Both the position numbers and the translations under genes were made by a program. 64,000 nucleotides of DNA, from positions 124,001 to 188,000 of the forward strand of contig LUCM01011144.1 of NCBI GenBank assembly GCA_008360955.1. Reading direction: 5' to 3'. Below are positions 25,601 through 54,800 of the stretch, piece by piece (position 1 is the stretch's first letter; every line of letters begins with the position of its first letter). This DNA comes from Fasciolopsis buskii. Its lineage: Eukaryota; Platyhelminthes; Trematoda; Plagiorchiida; Fasciolidae. Below the pieces are notes generated by a model. The model was not told where the DNA came from and did not search any database. It saw only the letters and a program-made list of their open reading frames with translations.

Positions 25601-28600
25601 CTTGCTTTATGAATCAAATGGGTGTTTTCGGGCTCTTTGTCTCATTCTCATCATTCGGAGCTCGGCGTTTCGTCCTCGACCGTTACCGGTGATAACGCCG
25701 TGAACTACGAAATGACATCGGGATTGGGCATCCACGCTTTGGTTGCACGACCTGTATGCCAAGTTTATTCCAAGAAGTCATGCTAGTTCGTCCACAGATT
25801 TCGAAGCAGGCAGTCTTGTAGCAAAGAACTTTGTGCATCCATCTCACTGTCAAACGTATTTTTACAGCTACAAGGACTGCGATGTTGAAGATCATCCGTT
25901 CAACGGTGCAGTTCGGGAAAAATGGATGGAACTGTTCATAGAAGGCAATTAATCGTCCCTTTCTGATACCTACTAAACAAGATCACTTTGAACACACTGT
26001 ACTTTGTTTGTTTCCTCAGTTACCACGACGAAACCGTATGACTATTCTTACTTTGTTTTTTTATGAACTGAACGTTCCGTCCGCTCTAATGATTAGAATC
26101 CTGAATCTGATCGCATCCCTGATACATTGTCCACCAAACCATGCATTTTGTTGGATGCATCTGGACGTAAGTAATCAGTCGTGCACATGGATATGATGAT
26201 ACAGTTCAGAAGTACAAACTTGTGACAACACAGTCCTAACCTTTTTCTTGGATTGTCGTCAGCTAAAAGAATGGGAATCAGAACACCATTCCAAATTTAT
26301 TGACATCCGAAGGGTTTATAGTCATGGAGTGAGTGTCTCAGGCTCCGAGGTGGCCAACTGTCCTGAAGCCGCTCAAGATTTCCTCAAGTGACAAAACACC
26401 GTAACGTCCTCTGCTGAGGAAGTCCCACTTGTTGCCTACTTGATAGGGAGAAGTTTCCATCAAAATACGAAGTCAAAGGTGAGTGCTCGACCCTCTCCAC
26501 CGAACTAACCTATATTTGATCCATAAATGGCTAAATCTTGATCGCAAACCATACACGTCAAGTGTACGAGTTATGCGGCCCAACGCTCACCAGCATCTGG
26601 CACGGAGCTGTTTAATGGGCACCAGCGATGGTTAAATTCATCCGGAGGACGTGACCTGAGCAATCAATCCTCAGGTAGCCCTACTACCTTGTGGTTGAGA
26701 CATCTTTATCTAAGCCTCACAGCAGTGATCCTAAATCAACCTTGTTCTTCGATTGGTACCAGTCCTACTGGCAAGCAGCGGATCTCGATGGACAACTGTC
26801 GGTAAGAAGGGGGGCTACCGTGTTTGATGAACTGTATTCAGCGACTCTTTTTCTTCCTTACTTCTTCGTTCTTGTCTTCCCAAGGCACAGCACCGATGAC
26901 CCTTAGTTAATTAGTTCTGAGCCTGTACTTCTATATGCAACTACCTCACTCCGTGCAGCTAGTTACACAGTTGAAGTTGAGTTAGCATCTCAACAGCTTG
27001 CCTTTTTGATGCTTCATCTTTAGTATCTATACAGTATACAATATCGGCAAAGAAGTCGGCGTCTAAGAAACTTAATGCGCACCCGAGACTTTCCAAAAGG
27101 TGAACACAGTCGATCACGAGGCCATTTTTAAGGAGAGCACTAATAAAACAGAAAAAGCTCGAACTCAACAACTGTTAGCGTTAGATAACCAGAGAATCTG
27201 TCGACAATTCGGCGAGCACTCCTTTCCCGAACATGCTTAAACATGGATACGTACCCAAAACTTGGCAGTAATATTAACTGGAGATCAGCTGTCTTCCGGG
27301 ACAGAAAAGACGCACGTTTTACACGAACGTTTTGCATAGTTTCCCAGCACGCAGACGTTCTCGTTCACCTGACTGAACATGGCCTTTGGTATAGCCTCAC
27401 TCCTTGCAAATCATGCATCGTCAATTTATATCTGAACAAGATAGGCAGTCCTATCTTGAGTTCGTCAGAATGACATGCGGACATTCCTACACGAGGATAC
27501 CAGCCTACAAACTTCACATACACCCCGGACTTGACTACTGATGTGATAGTAGGCACTACGACACAGTCGTTTATAGGTATCCCTTTTATCACGGAATGGC
27601 AATTAGACCGCAGAAAACAGGACTAACTCGTTTGCAAGTACTTGTGTTTACCGATCAGTAACACCTTTGGCTAAGTATGGAGTCAAATTTTAAGGTCTTG
27701 CTGCAAGGCGTACCATTTTTCCGTTCATGACTAACGCTGCGTGGCACCTAAATTAAAAATGATCCACTTCACCACTAGCACGGTGTCCTGAGGCGAAGCT
27801 AAGCGTCTTAGAGACCGGGAGAAAAAAGTCCCCGAAAGAATGACGATCACGAACTCCGAAGATCAACTGACCACACGTGAAGCAAAAGAAGAATCGGTTA
27901 AATAACATCTATTTAGAGCCCAGTTTTAAAGCAGACTGTCGACCTAAAGAACCGTCCACGACCCAAACGGTAATCCTTCGAATTTGCAAAGTCAGAGAGA
28001 ATTTATCGTATTAGCTCAGACAACTGATTCAATTACATGATATTATGGTGGTGGTAAAGACAGTATGAGATCAGTTGAGGCACCCTTGGAAAAAAATAAT
28101 GAAACCAAATAAACTTAGGCGAATTCTCGAGAAGCATTGTATAACGTCAAAACGCATTCGGAAAAGATGCGATGAACAAGTTTGGGGCAAGGATCTCTTG
28201 ATTGCACAGTAACAGGTCACAGAAAGCTTGAAAATGTCGTCACAGGGGTCAGAGATCGCAGGCCGCTGAAAAGCTGGACATTAAACGAAATAACAGGCAG
28301 TAATGTGAAAGTGTGATGTGTCACCTGAATGTCTAACATCCGCTGAATCTCGAGGGGCTCCTCGAAACCGGGTAGACATATACAAGAGAAAATTGACTAA
28401 CTGGCAAATTGTGTGGCCAAACGGTTGCATGATTGTATGTCTGCAGTGAACTTGATGCGAAGGAAACCACTCAAAATACGTCAGAAGCATGCAACAACAC
28501 GAAAGTTAAGTAGCAACTGAAAAGCTGTTGGGATCTTGCACAGCGAAGACAACCTCGAGGAAAACAATGCATAGACAGAACAAGAAAAAGATGCGGAATG

Positions 28601-28838
28601 AGGGCAGGAAAGAAAGAACAATGACGGAGTCATAATAATACACGTTCGAAGCAATGTCACGTTTGTCATCTGATTGAATGCAGTAGCCAACTGTGATTGT
28701 CGCCTGGGACAGATAAGAGGGACAAAACAAGTTAGCACATGATACCATGTAAACCAGAATTCAAATATCAAGGAACAGAAAAATGATTATCTCATGGTAG
28801 TATAATGCACGATCAACCAGAATTCGGGGGGAGGCAGA
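22691..28838. other. Intergenic region 3' of the GNB gene, unassigned
   Basis: No gene established. A possible terminal exon (26980-27143, minus) and a hairpin with hammerhead-like 3' core at 25.66-25.70 kb are described as findings. The rest shows only short frames. Confidence 0.4.
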
Positions 28839-45166
<16,328 letters not shown>

Positions 45167-45850
45167 GCTAACAAGTTTTCAGAAAATGCCACCTAATTCC
45201 TCCGGATTCGATAACGACAATAAATAAAGCGCCAACACCGGGGAGAAGGTGCAAGAGCCCAAGAGACGCAAGTAGATGGTGGGAAGAACTGTCACGTAGC
45301 ACAGTAAAACAAACTCCAGTCCGCAGAGTAAAGCCTGCATATCGTCTTATTGAAACAACTGCCCGAGTTTTCCCAGTGGCTGATGCGTTTGCTGCGCCTT
45401 TTTAGAGCTGTCTCATCGTCATTACCTTCGATTCGGCTGATGCTTAGGGAAATTCCCTCCTGAAAGTATTGAAGTAACCCACGCACGCAACGTAAAACCC
45501 GTTGCTCACCGTCTGAGTGTAGTAAACCAAGATGCGAAAAGATTGGGCAGGGAGTTACTTACCAATCATAATGGTAGTCAAGTTTCTTACGAGCTCGCAG
45601 TCTGATGTCTTGATATATTTTGCTGCCCCGTAGCAGCCTCCAATGCTCCCGTAATCGTGGTCAATTTATTTGAAGACTGCTAAGTGATCTCCAAAAATGG
45701 AAGGGTAATGTATGAAGGTCAGAGAAGCACAAAAGTGTACGTGGCGGGAAATTGTCTTTGACTACGCGATATCTCAGTTGTCTGGGCGACCCTCTATATA
45801 AGAACCCCTGACGTGTCTAGTGTCTGGTTCTGGGGCCGTTGCCAACAAAT
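45167..45850. promoter_or_regulatory. Upstream region of GNB (5'UTR or promoter, not resolved)
   Basis: On the minus strand the 130 nt before the ATG contain C/T-rich sequence ending in TTGTTAG, compatible with a 5'UTR intron acceptor. No TATA box for the minus strand is obvious. On the plus strand CTATATAAGA at about 45794-45803 resembles a TATA box pointing away from GNB, with no recognisable gene after it. Confidence 0.3.
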
Positions 45851-48800
45851 TCCCCGCAGTCGCCTGAGGTCACTTTAGAGGAGTGTTTCATATATAATGA
45901 CGTCAATACGGTAGCGACGCAGCATCGAGCGAAAAAGTATTTCACAGCGGAAGCTGCCTTCGTGATAGGTGCGATTCGAATCCGAAAGCTCCAGAAATTG
46001 CACCATGAGGGGAAAAGTAAAACTCACAAATATGGTAACACAAACAAACTCATACGAGTGCCGCAAAGATAGCATCCAGCATTCAATTGTACCTGATAAA
46101 AAATGAGGTCAGAAATGGTAGATTTCCTCTTAAACATCGATACCACTAAAATTAATATTAACCGCAGACTAGAGCCACTGTGCATGCGGTTGTGAAAGGA
46201 TAACATTTCCGTAAAGGAGGCCACACAATGAATTACCAATATCTTCATGTAGAGACTACGACTATGGATGTTTTGGTGAACGAAGGATCAAATTGCTACC
46301 ACAAGTTCAGTAGCATGACGGATTAATCACAACAGAATGCGCCAAAAGAAGCCCAAAGTGTGAAGGATGCAGGTCAGGATAAAAGTACAAAGGGTACCCA
46401 AGTGGGTTTTCTTGACGGCAAATTTTGGAAGATGTAGTGAATGCGGCTTCCATCATGAGTTGGCGGCCGTCAAAACCATCCTGGTCGATAGGGTAAATAA
46501 TATCATATTCAAAGGATGTCAGTAATTAATTTTATATATCGTGGAACTGAATTAGCACCGATACGACAATACACGCAAAAGCGAAATGCAGTAAAGCACT
46601 TCTAAGTAGTCTAAAAGATTTGAAGGCGAGAACTCGCGAAAAGTTCGGCAGGAGCGGAAGCTTGCAGCTCCCTTTCTGTGATAAAACACGCGACCAGTAG
46701 GATGTAGTGAAATTGATGTAAAGCGGCAAATTAGATCTTAGAGAAAATGATGTCCGAGAAATATCCATCTCCGAAAGATCGTTACCATTACAAAATAATG
46801 AAAACTGAGGAACTTGGTCAGTTTCTCTTCAGAAATTTCCTTTCGCTTCATGAACTTCTTGGAATCAGTCACTCCGTGCTACTTTGTTTGATTGGTTTTT
46901 CTCCAAGTATGGAACATATTTCTCGGGCAAGTGAGACTAGTTGGGTTAGTTAACTGTTTATTGATAGGCGAAGCGGGTTGAAAGTTTCGGTGGTGGTCAG
47001 CTAGCTAATGATGCCGGTGAAACACTAGTGCTTCACATTCCCCAGAACGAGAAGCTATGGGCGAGAAGCCGAGAAAAGATAGTGTCACATCCACTTCAGC
47101 AAGCTTGCCTCAAGTAATCGAATAGTTGTTGAAGTGAGCCTTATCCGGTTGCATAATACAAGAGCTTCCGCCAGTAATAGCTGTGCATTGTTTGCGAAAT
47201 ATGAAGTAACTTGACTGACGACCTACTGTTGACAATGTTAAGCGTCCGCTGGAAAAGCTGCCTATGACTGGTTTGTATAGTGATGTCTTGTAGCCTTAAA
47301 CACCTGGCACGACCAAGGACTGAGAATCAAGGCTAATTTTGAAGCTAGGTTTATTATTGTGGGTGGCTAGCACAACTGATCTGGTTATGAAAGCTCGTGT
47401 GAATCGGGCAAAACTGTGGTCCCGCGCTTAAGAATGATTTATGTGACCCAATTTGTTACTTTGTCTCCCAAGGTTGCGTTTTCCGAATGCGGGGGAAAAT
47501 CGTTTGAAACGGCCTATACTATTCACTCAGGAGGGGGCGCAGTGCAATGTCCAAAGCTGCCTCGTGGTTCTGTCTCATTTATGGGTTTTTTCCTTATCGG
47601 TCATGAGCGCGAAATTTCGGCCGCCATATTCCAGAAATGAATAGATGCAGGTGCCGCATAAAGTTTGAAATCGCCATGCTGTGATATTTTGGGTGGGCAT
47701 CGCGTCACAATAAAAACACGGAACTCGGGCATGTCATGTTTGATAGATAGAAAACAGAATACTTGTAATTTAAATTTCTTTTTGGTATAATTTCTTCGCA
47801 TTATCAGTCTCCGTCAAGACTTTTGTCCACTGGCATTCTAGTTCAGGACATTAATGATCAGCAGTTAGAAGTACTTGAACCTTGTGGACCATTTCTCACC
47901 AGTCTACGCTGCAATAGATTTCGATACCCATTTTCTATAATGCCTGTAGGGAAATAGTGCTCTGTTAGCCTAGAATTCAGAAGTCCTTTGCTGTGAGCTC
48001 CCGGATAAAAGCCCATTGTTGGGCACGGCTGTTGAGTTAGCGTTGTACCGGGGCACTCGTAGATTTGATCAACAGATCTAAGTTGATGTATAGAAAGGTC
48101 CGGGGCGAGCGACAAATTTGCAGTTCCAATAACCCAGATGATGTTGTTACTGGGTGCGATTCAAACGAGATTGGGTATTATGGAGACCGCTGTGAGAAAC
48201 ATAAGGAGGTTTCGCATTAACCCAATGTAAACTGGAAATGCTAGACGAATGGAAAGCGATTTGCGGTGGAAAGGTAGTGGTTGGCAGGGAAATTAAAAAT
48301 TTTCGCTGAAGACCAACAGGGAGCCCAGTGAGATTCCACAATGCATTGCGGAATCAGAGACCTGGTAAATAAGTCTGAGAAGTTAGCGGGATTGGCCGGT
48401 TGGGCCATTCGGCTGGCGAAAACCAGCACGAAACACGCTATGTGATACGCTTTTCGCCAGGTAGACAGCCGTGTGAAAATTTGGAATCGGCATGGTCGTC
48501 ACGTCGGTCTGTCTATGTGACAAGTCAAAGTTTGCTCGATGGCTTCAATAAAGAGGTGCGCTGAGGCCAGTAAATTCTCCGCAAACTGGATAGCAAGTGT
48601 TTTATTAAATTGGGTCACACCAATCCCAGTTTCGGTCGGAAAATCACTAGAGTTTCCTTCTCTAGAAAGAAGATCACGTAGGCCCATAGCACCGTTTCAC
48701 ACTCCTGCTTCATCAAACTTCAACAAATGATTGGGCAGTGAATATAGCTTGATGGTGACGGTGAGGCGTCGTAGTTGAGAATCGGCTGCCATAAATATCA

Positions 48801-51800
48801 ATAATCACAGCGGCTCTGCCAGCGAAGTCCCTAGTTCGAAATTTCATCCAGAACTCCATGTGTATTCTTGGCCTTCAAAGCCATGGCTTTGATTGCCTTT
48901 TGCGTATTTTCTGACGCTGGTTTTCCGCTTTCCCAGCCTCATCTGCCTTCACCAGCCTCTCGATCAATTTTCCTCTCTTGTTTTGATGTGTTCCACACCC
49001 TGCTCGAAAGCGCGCTCCGGTAAACTATCTAACGGAAACGGAGTAAAATAACTGAGGCGACCTTCAACTGCCGTTATTTCTGTTGGCAATTGGCCCCCAG
49101 CTACTCGTTCCTGAGAGCAAAGCAAAGCCGCTCTGAGCGCTTTGATGCTTGATTTACATTGAATTTGGCTATCAAGACTAGCCCAAAGGTCAAGGATCAC
49201 TGCATGCCGACTATCACAAATGAGGGTACCCGGGGTGCGATGTTTATAGCAATTTTGCGCTTTTCTTGGCGGATATGCCAAGGGTTTGTACACGGAAAGC
49301 CCCGTGGTAGGCCTTTGATAACGTGGACAGTCAGGCGTTTCACTGGATGTTCTTTTGATCTGGAATCGTGGTGCAAACAAGTGGCGGCGGTAATCCAGAC
49401 GCCAGCGGGTTGTCTAGACAAAGCGTTGGAGGTCATTTTTTCCATTGTCAGCGGTGTTAAATGCCGATTGCTTTGATCCCGCCTTTTATTAGAGCAAAGG
49501 AAGCTATGAAAGCCTGTTTTTATGCTCACTGTAACAGGAAGTAATGGGAAGACAACCGTTCACACCGCGGTGGCGAGTTCAGTAGGCATAGCTGCACTCG
49601 GTGCGCAAAGACTTTGTCACTAAATTGATGATCACCGGCTGAAGCAGTCGCCAACTTTGAGAGGATGTTCCGCGATCTCAAACAGCGTTGCTTGTAAGAC
49701 CGCGAAATAAAGCCAGCAAAGAAGCGTTTGGAGGGCAATATGTCGTGCAACAACTCGCTCAGAGCAGTGGCTGGAGCCGTTTTTCAATGGAGAGTTACAG
49801 AGATGAGTGCCAGATGTTCGATGTCGGGAGATAAAATGAGCCCACCTTATTGTGGAAGGATTAGTTTGGTCATATGGACTAACTGAATTTGTGTCTGTCG
49901 AGTGTAAGATGTTGTCTTTAACTGTCTGGAGCCATGTTATCACACTAGAAAGAATCAACAGCACCGCCAGGTGGTGGCCCGAGCTGAGATTCTGGTCACG
50001 TAAGCCTTTCGGATGTTTTCGGAGCACATTTCACATTGTTGGTGTGCCCACTTCACAGTGGCATTTGCAGGAACAAAATGGAAGCAAATTACCAAAGGAA
50101 ATTGCTTCATTTTTAGAATCCTGGGTGGCAACTGCCAAGGTTGGGCTTGCGCATGGGAGGCTGCAAAACAGCACTTAATAATGGAACCATAATGTCTGGG
50201 AAAATTGTGCCACTGCGGCAACTACTGACCTCCACTACGCTAACCAGGTATAAGTTGGACAGATTTTTATCTGCAAAGCTTTGGAATACAAAACGCAGTC
50301 AAAACACTCCAATTTAATAGAGCACTCAAAGTGGTTGCCGTGAAAACCGTCACAGCGTACGGCAACGCATGGGTCTTCGATCAAGCAGCAAGAGTTTTTT
50401 TGCTGCAAGCACTTCCGTGTAGCCATAAACCTAGACGTCTTTTTGAGAGTCTAAGGTGACGGAAAACTAGTCGAAAAATTCAACTTCAGCGGCAGCGGTT
50501 GTGTTTCGTGAAGTGCAAAGGTAGTAGTCACACTTGAGTTAACTTCATAAGCTGTCAGTTGAAGCTAGCCTCAAACGGAGAATCGCATTTTTACCTGGTG
50601 AGCAAAATATCGGTTTGCATAGCAGTGGCAGTCTAAGATTCGGTCGGCCGGCTTTTTCTAGCCGGAATTCTACCCCGTTTGGGTATACAAATACAAAGAA
50701 CCAACTTCCAGCTCGCCAAAATTGTCATCCTTTACATTGCAAATTTGAACCTCTTGAGACTGAAACTTACCAGTCGATTACCCGTCGTATCTGGGGTTCT
50801 TTATTCATCCCATGTTTTTCAAGTAGAACCACTGCCCGTTTTGCCTGTGGGCACTTGAAGAGAACCAGTTAGCTCTTCCGTATTACAGCTGAAGCTGGTG
50901 TTTGACGTGATTCCCTGCTTTACGGCTTACTATCTGTGACACCCTTGGTCCCTTGCCAGTCAGGTGATCTCAAATGGGGTTATCAAATAATTTTTATTCC
51001 CGGACGGTAACCAGCCTCAATTCTGCATTAATCAGATTAAATTACTGTATCACCTCGTGGCGGATAACCACCAAGTTGTTAGATGACGTCGTTTCCTAAT
51101 ATTGTTGTCGAATTAGGTAGGGAACCATCCAGTGGAAATAATTAAAAAATGCATAACTAATTAGTTCAATCAAAGCTTACCTGGTTTCCTAATAGGGAGA
51201 AATTGGCCCCTCTCAGAACAGGTTGGAGAATTTTATTTTGCTTTTATCACCCAATCGAATTGTCACCACAGCTCCCGACCCCGACCAAGTAACACAAGCG
51301 ATCCCATAAATATTTTAACCAGTGAGGTAAATCTCCTATGCAATGATTGCTGATATGCTCTTGCGCCAGAATTACGAGCAAAGTTCCCCTGAGTAAATTG
51401 ATACTTTTCCTAAAAGACTCCTGTTCTTATCTTTGTCTCCAGGTTGTAATATTACTTCATAACGCGGAATACTTGCACAAGGTTTCACAAAGAAACTAAT
51501 TTTCCTTGCTGACAGCCAACTGGGGTATGTTCCAGCCCCCGGCGAAATACACTTTTGTTGTCAACCCCAAAACAAGCAACAACCCTGTCCATAATTCCGG
51601 TGAGTTTATGCCTAAACTTGACCGAAAAGTCTAAATCATCGAACGGGCTGGTTTCGTGGCAGAGGAAAATGTGGAAAAAATGACTCACACACCGGCTTAA
51701 TCTCCTAGATGACAGTCTAGTTCGGCATGGTTAAGTGGCTTACAATGGGTGGTTTGCGGCAAGAGTGAATAAAGAAAAGCGACTTGACCGAGAAAACTTT

Positions 51801-54800
51801 CACTTGCGCGCTCCCAGATTCCAAGGGAAAGGCTTATGTTTATGACCCAGGCGTTGCAGTATAAGAACAGCAAAATCACGCTCTATCGTGTCCAGCTACT
51901 ACTGATGCAACTTTCAATGGTTCGCCAGACCCAACGCAAACGTTCCTTAGCCAGGCAACCACGAGGACTTTGAAATCAAATTTTCTTGAAGATTTTGCCG
52001 GGTCGATTTCCGCTAACGATTTCCATTTTACTACTTAATTGCACTGAGTGGCGACTTTCAAAGCGGTGGTCAAACGAAAAATTAATTTAGGCAAAAATAC
52101 ATTCACCCTTCAAAAATGCGATGTTGATGGCCTAGAAACAACGGACGATATGACCGATTGTAAATATGTAAACGGTTGCATGCGTCCAAAAATTGCGCGC
52201 CTAAATTGCGTAATATATAAGCAAACAAAATCCCACCAAGAGAAAGCATCTTCAGGAAGAAATGCAAGTGTCAGCCGCAAGGCAACGGCCGCACGGATCC
52301 TAATATCAGGAAGCCTCCCCAAGGTTTTCCAAAAGCAGGTGCCTCCACGCCCATCGAGATCCGTTCTAATACAGCAAATCAACGAATTTAATTAGGGCAA
52401 AAATTCACCCCTACGGTTTTGACCCCTGTTGTCAGTGCGTTTACCTAATGCTAGTGGCATACCGGATGCACCACCAACATTCTTCTGCCCAATTGTCATG
52501 CCTGAACAATTCCAAATGCTCCTAAGGTGTTCGAAAGCCGCCACCAGCATGCAACTTTCTTGGGTTTATGAAAACTGGAGACAAATTATTTATTTGGGTT
52601 TGTAAGTTTGCATTTCCTCGCAACATCGGTGTATGATGCCGGGTATTCGTAATCATAAGTGTAGGAGCCCTGAATGGGAAGAATTCTATCGTTTGGGTAC
52701 TAAATAATACAGGGGGAACTGTCACGGTAGCATTAGACTCAGTTACTGGGTCTGATTTGTGAGGAATTGGTAACAGAAGTTAATCTGAAGCTGTGCTGAA
52801 GCATAAAATTCTGCAATTTTCAGAATCATGCGATGAAAGGAAAGTCAAAAACCGTGGTCATGTCTGTAAGAGTTAAGCTGAGACTAATTCTCATGCAGAT
52901 AGTGAAATGATCGGTTTGCAAAAAATGTAAATGACCAGTATTAAGCAGGCAGTGTCTTGGAAAGGACGTATTTACTTCGATTTTACTTGAACTCCACAAA
53001 CTGCGAACTAAGGAAACCACGAACGCTGAAACGCCATGAACCGTCTTTTGCCAATGGGGGTTGGAAACCTAGTCTCCAGTTAAGAAATGAAAACGTTACC
53101 CGAGAACAGGAGGATAGAGGGACGCGATGGCACAGGTTGATTACTAACTGCTGTAAAAATGAGTGTGAATGAAGCGGAGAAGTCTGGTGCGCAGCAAAAA
53201 GATGATTTCAGTTCGAATGGAAGGAACCTTAATCATTTGCATGGAAGGTCTAGCTAACGCTGATGTGACACGCGTTTTGGCTGCGGTGGCTGCAACTGTC
53301 TGAGGAAACAGAGAGTGAACACATTCTATGTTACCCTGGGATTATCCGTACATGGCTCCTTACACGCGGCATTCACGGTGGACAACTTGGGGGTATTACT
53401 GGCTTCGTGACCTTGAACCTATCTGGAGATTCATTAAGGAACACATCGCCCTCCGTTCTTTAATTGGATCAGAGCCCAAAGGAAACCTTGCTGTGTTTGA
53501 AGTGCAAATAAATCAAATGACCTAAACAAACCTGTCTTTCTATGATGTGACTTTTACCCTTTCCTAAAGTATTGAAACGGCCTACCCGTGTGATTAATTT
53601 TGCCCTGATTTACAGCAATTACATGGAGAAAATCCCCGGCAGTCACTGCAAGGTCCGCCGGCATGAAGAGAATTTCATCATTTTGTAGCTGACGATAGCT
53701 GGAAGGCTCTATTGAGTGAATTAGGGTAAACCGGAAGAAGATCATAACCGGAAATGACGCAGGATTGGTCAAACCCGGTTAGATTACTTTAGGTGAACAC
53801 CTGCACCCGGAACTAGAATTAAAACGTTGAAATATTGTCGTGCTTAGTGGGTAGCACAGCAAACTGTTTGGATCCTTGGGCGCATTCCGAAAGAACGTGC
53901 GGAGAAATGGATGTAGGGGGAACATGAAAAGATCCGCATACGATATGGCCAAAGAAGCGAATCACCGCCGGCCCGGGGTCATGGGAGTCCCAAGGGTTGC
54001 GGTTAGTATTTATGGGCAAGTGTGTGGCCTCGCTTGTGCCAGGAAGACGATAGGTTCTACTAACCAGAAGGTCGTGAAGTTTGACTGCTGCAGCAAGCCA
54101 TTCAGAATCAGAGATTGAGTAGAGGCAAAATGACAATAAGATTGGTTTTAATTACTCGAAAGGGCCTCCAACGTGATGCATACCCTTAATCATTTCAAAA
54201 TGCAGGGTATCTACAGGAAAACTTTGCAACATCGATGCTATACGGAACGGTCTCCGTGACATGTTAAGCTAACCATTCGTCAGAGGCATGAAGAAACGCA
54301 GCTGTTGCCCTCAGTTAACGCTGAGCAAGCGCTGAATAGAAGTAAATGAGGCGGTTAGACTCCCCAGTCATGGATTTCTGAAACGGAAGTTTATACGAGC
54401 GAGAACGATGAATTCTGAGATCTGAAGGAATTTATCGTCCCAAACAAAGTACCAATTACTTCACAGAAAGCAGGTTGCTTGCGCTCGCATGAACACGGCC
54501 TACGAAGTACCAGCTCGAAAATGCAATGTTCATTGGATCATGCTCACTTGGAGACAGTAGCCATCGTTGAAGCCGTGGAAAACGCGGAATAATAGAGATC
54601 AACTGAAAACCCTAATGTAATCTGTGAAATAAAGGATGGAAATGTTCTGGGCGTCTAACCGACTAGCCATGTGATTGCTCTTTAGAATTTTGGTACCTGC
54701 TACGATACTGGTAATTTTTGGGTCATCTCAATCAGCACTGAGGCAAGTCAACAACTTCGCAGAAGTTCCGTGTTTACATAAAACACTCGAATTTCAAAAA

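Noticed and set aside
53328..53525. Plus frame MLPWDYPYMAPY... as an exon
   Set aside because: Rich in aromatic residues but without splice sites, homologous block or conserved neighbours.
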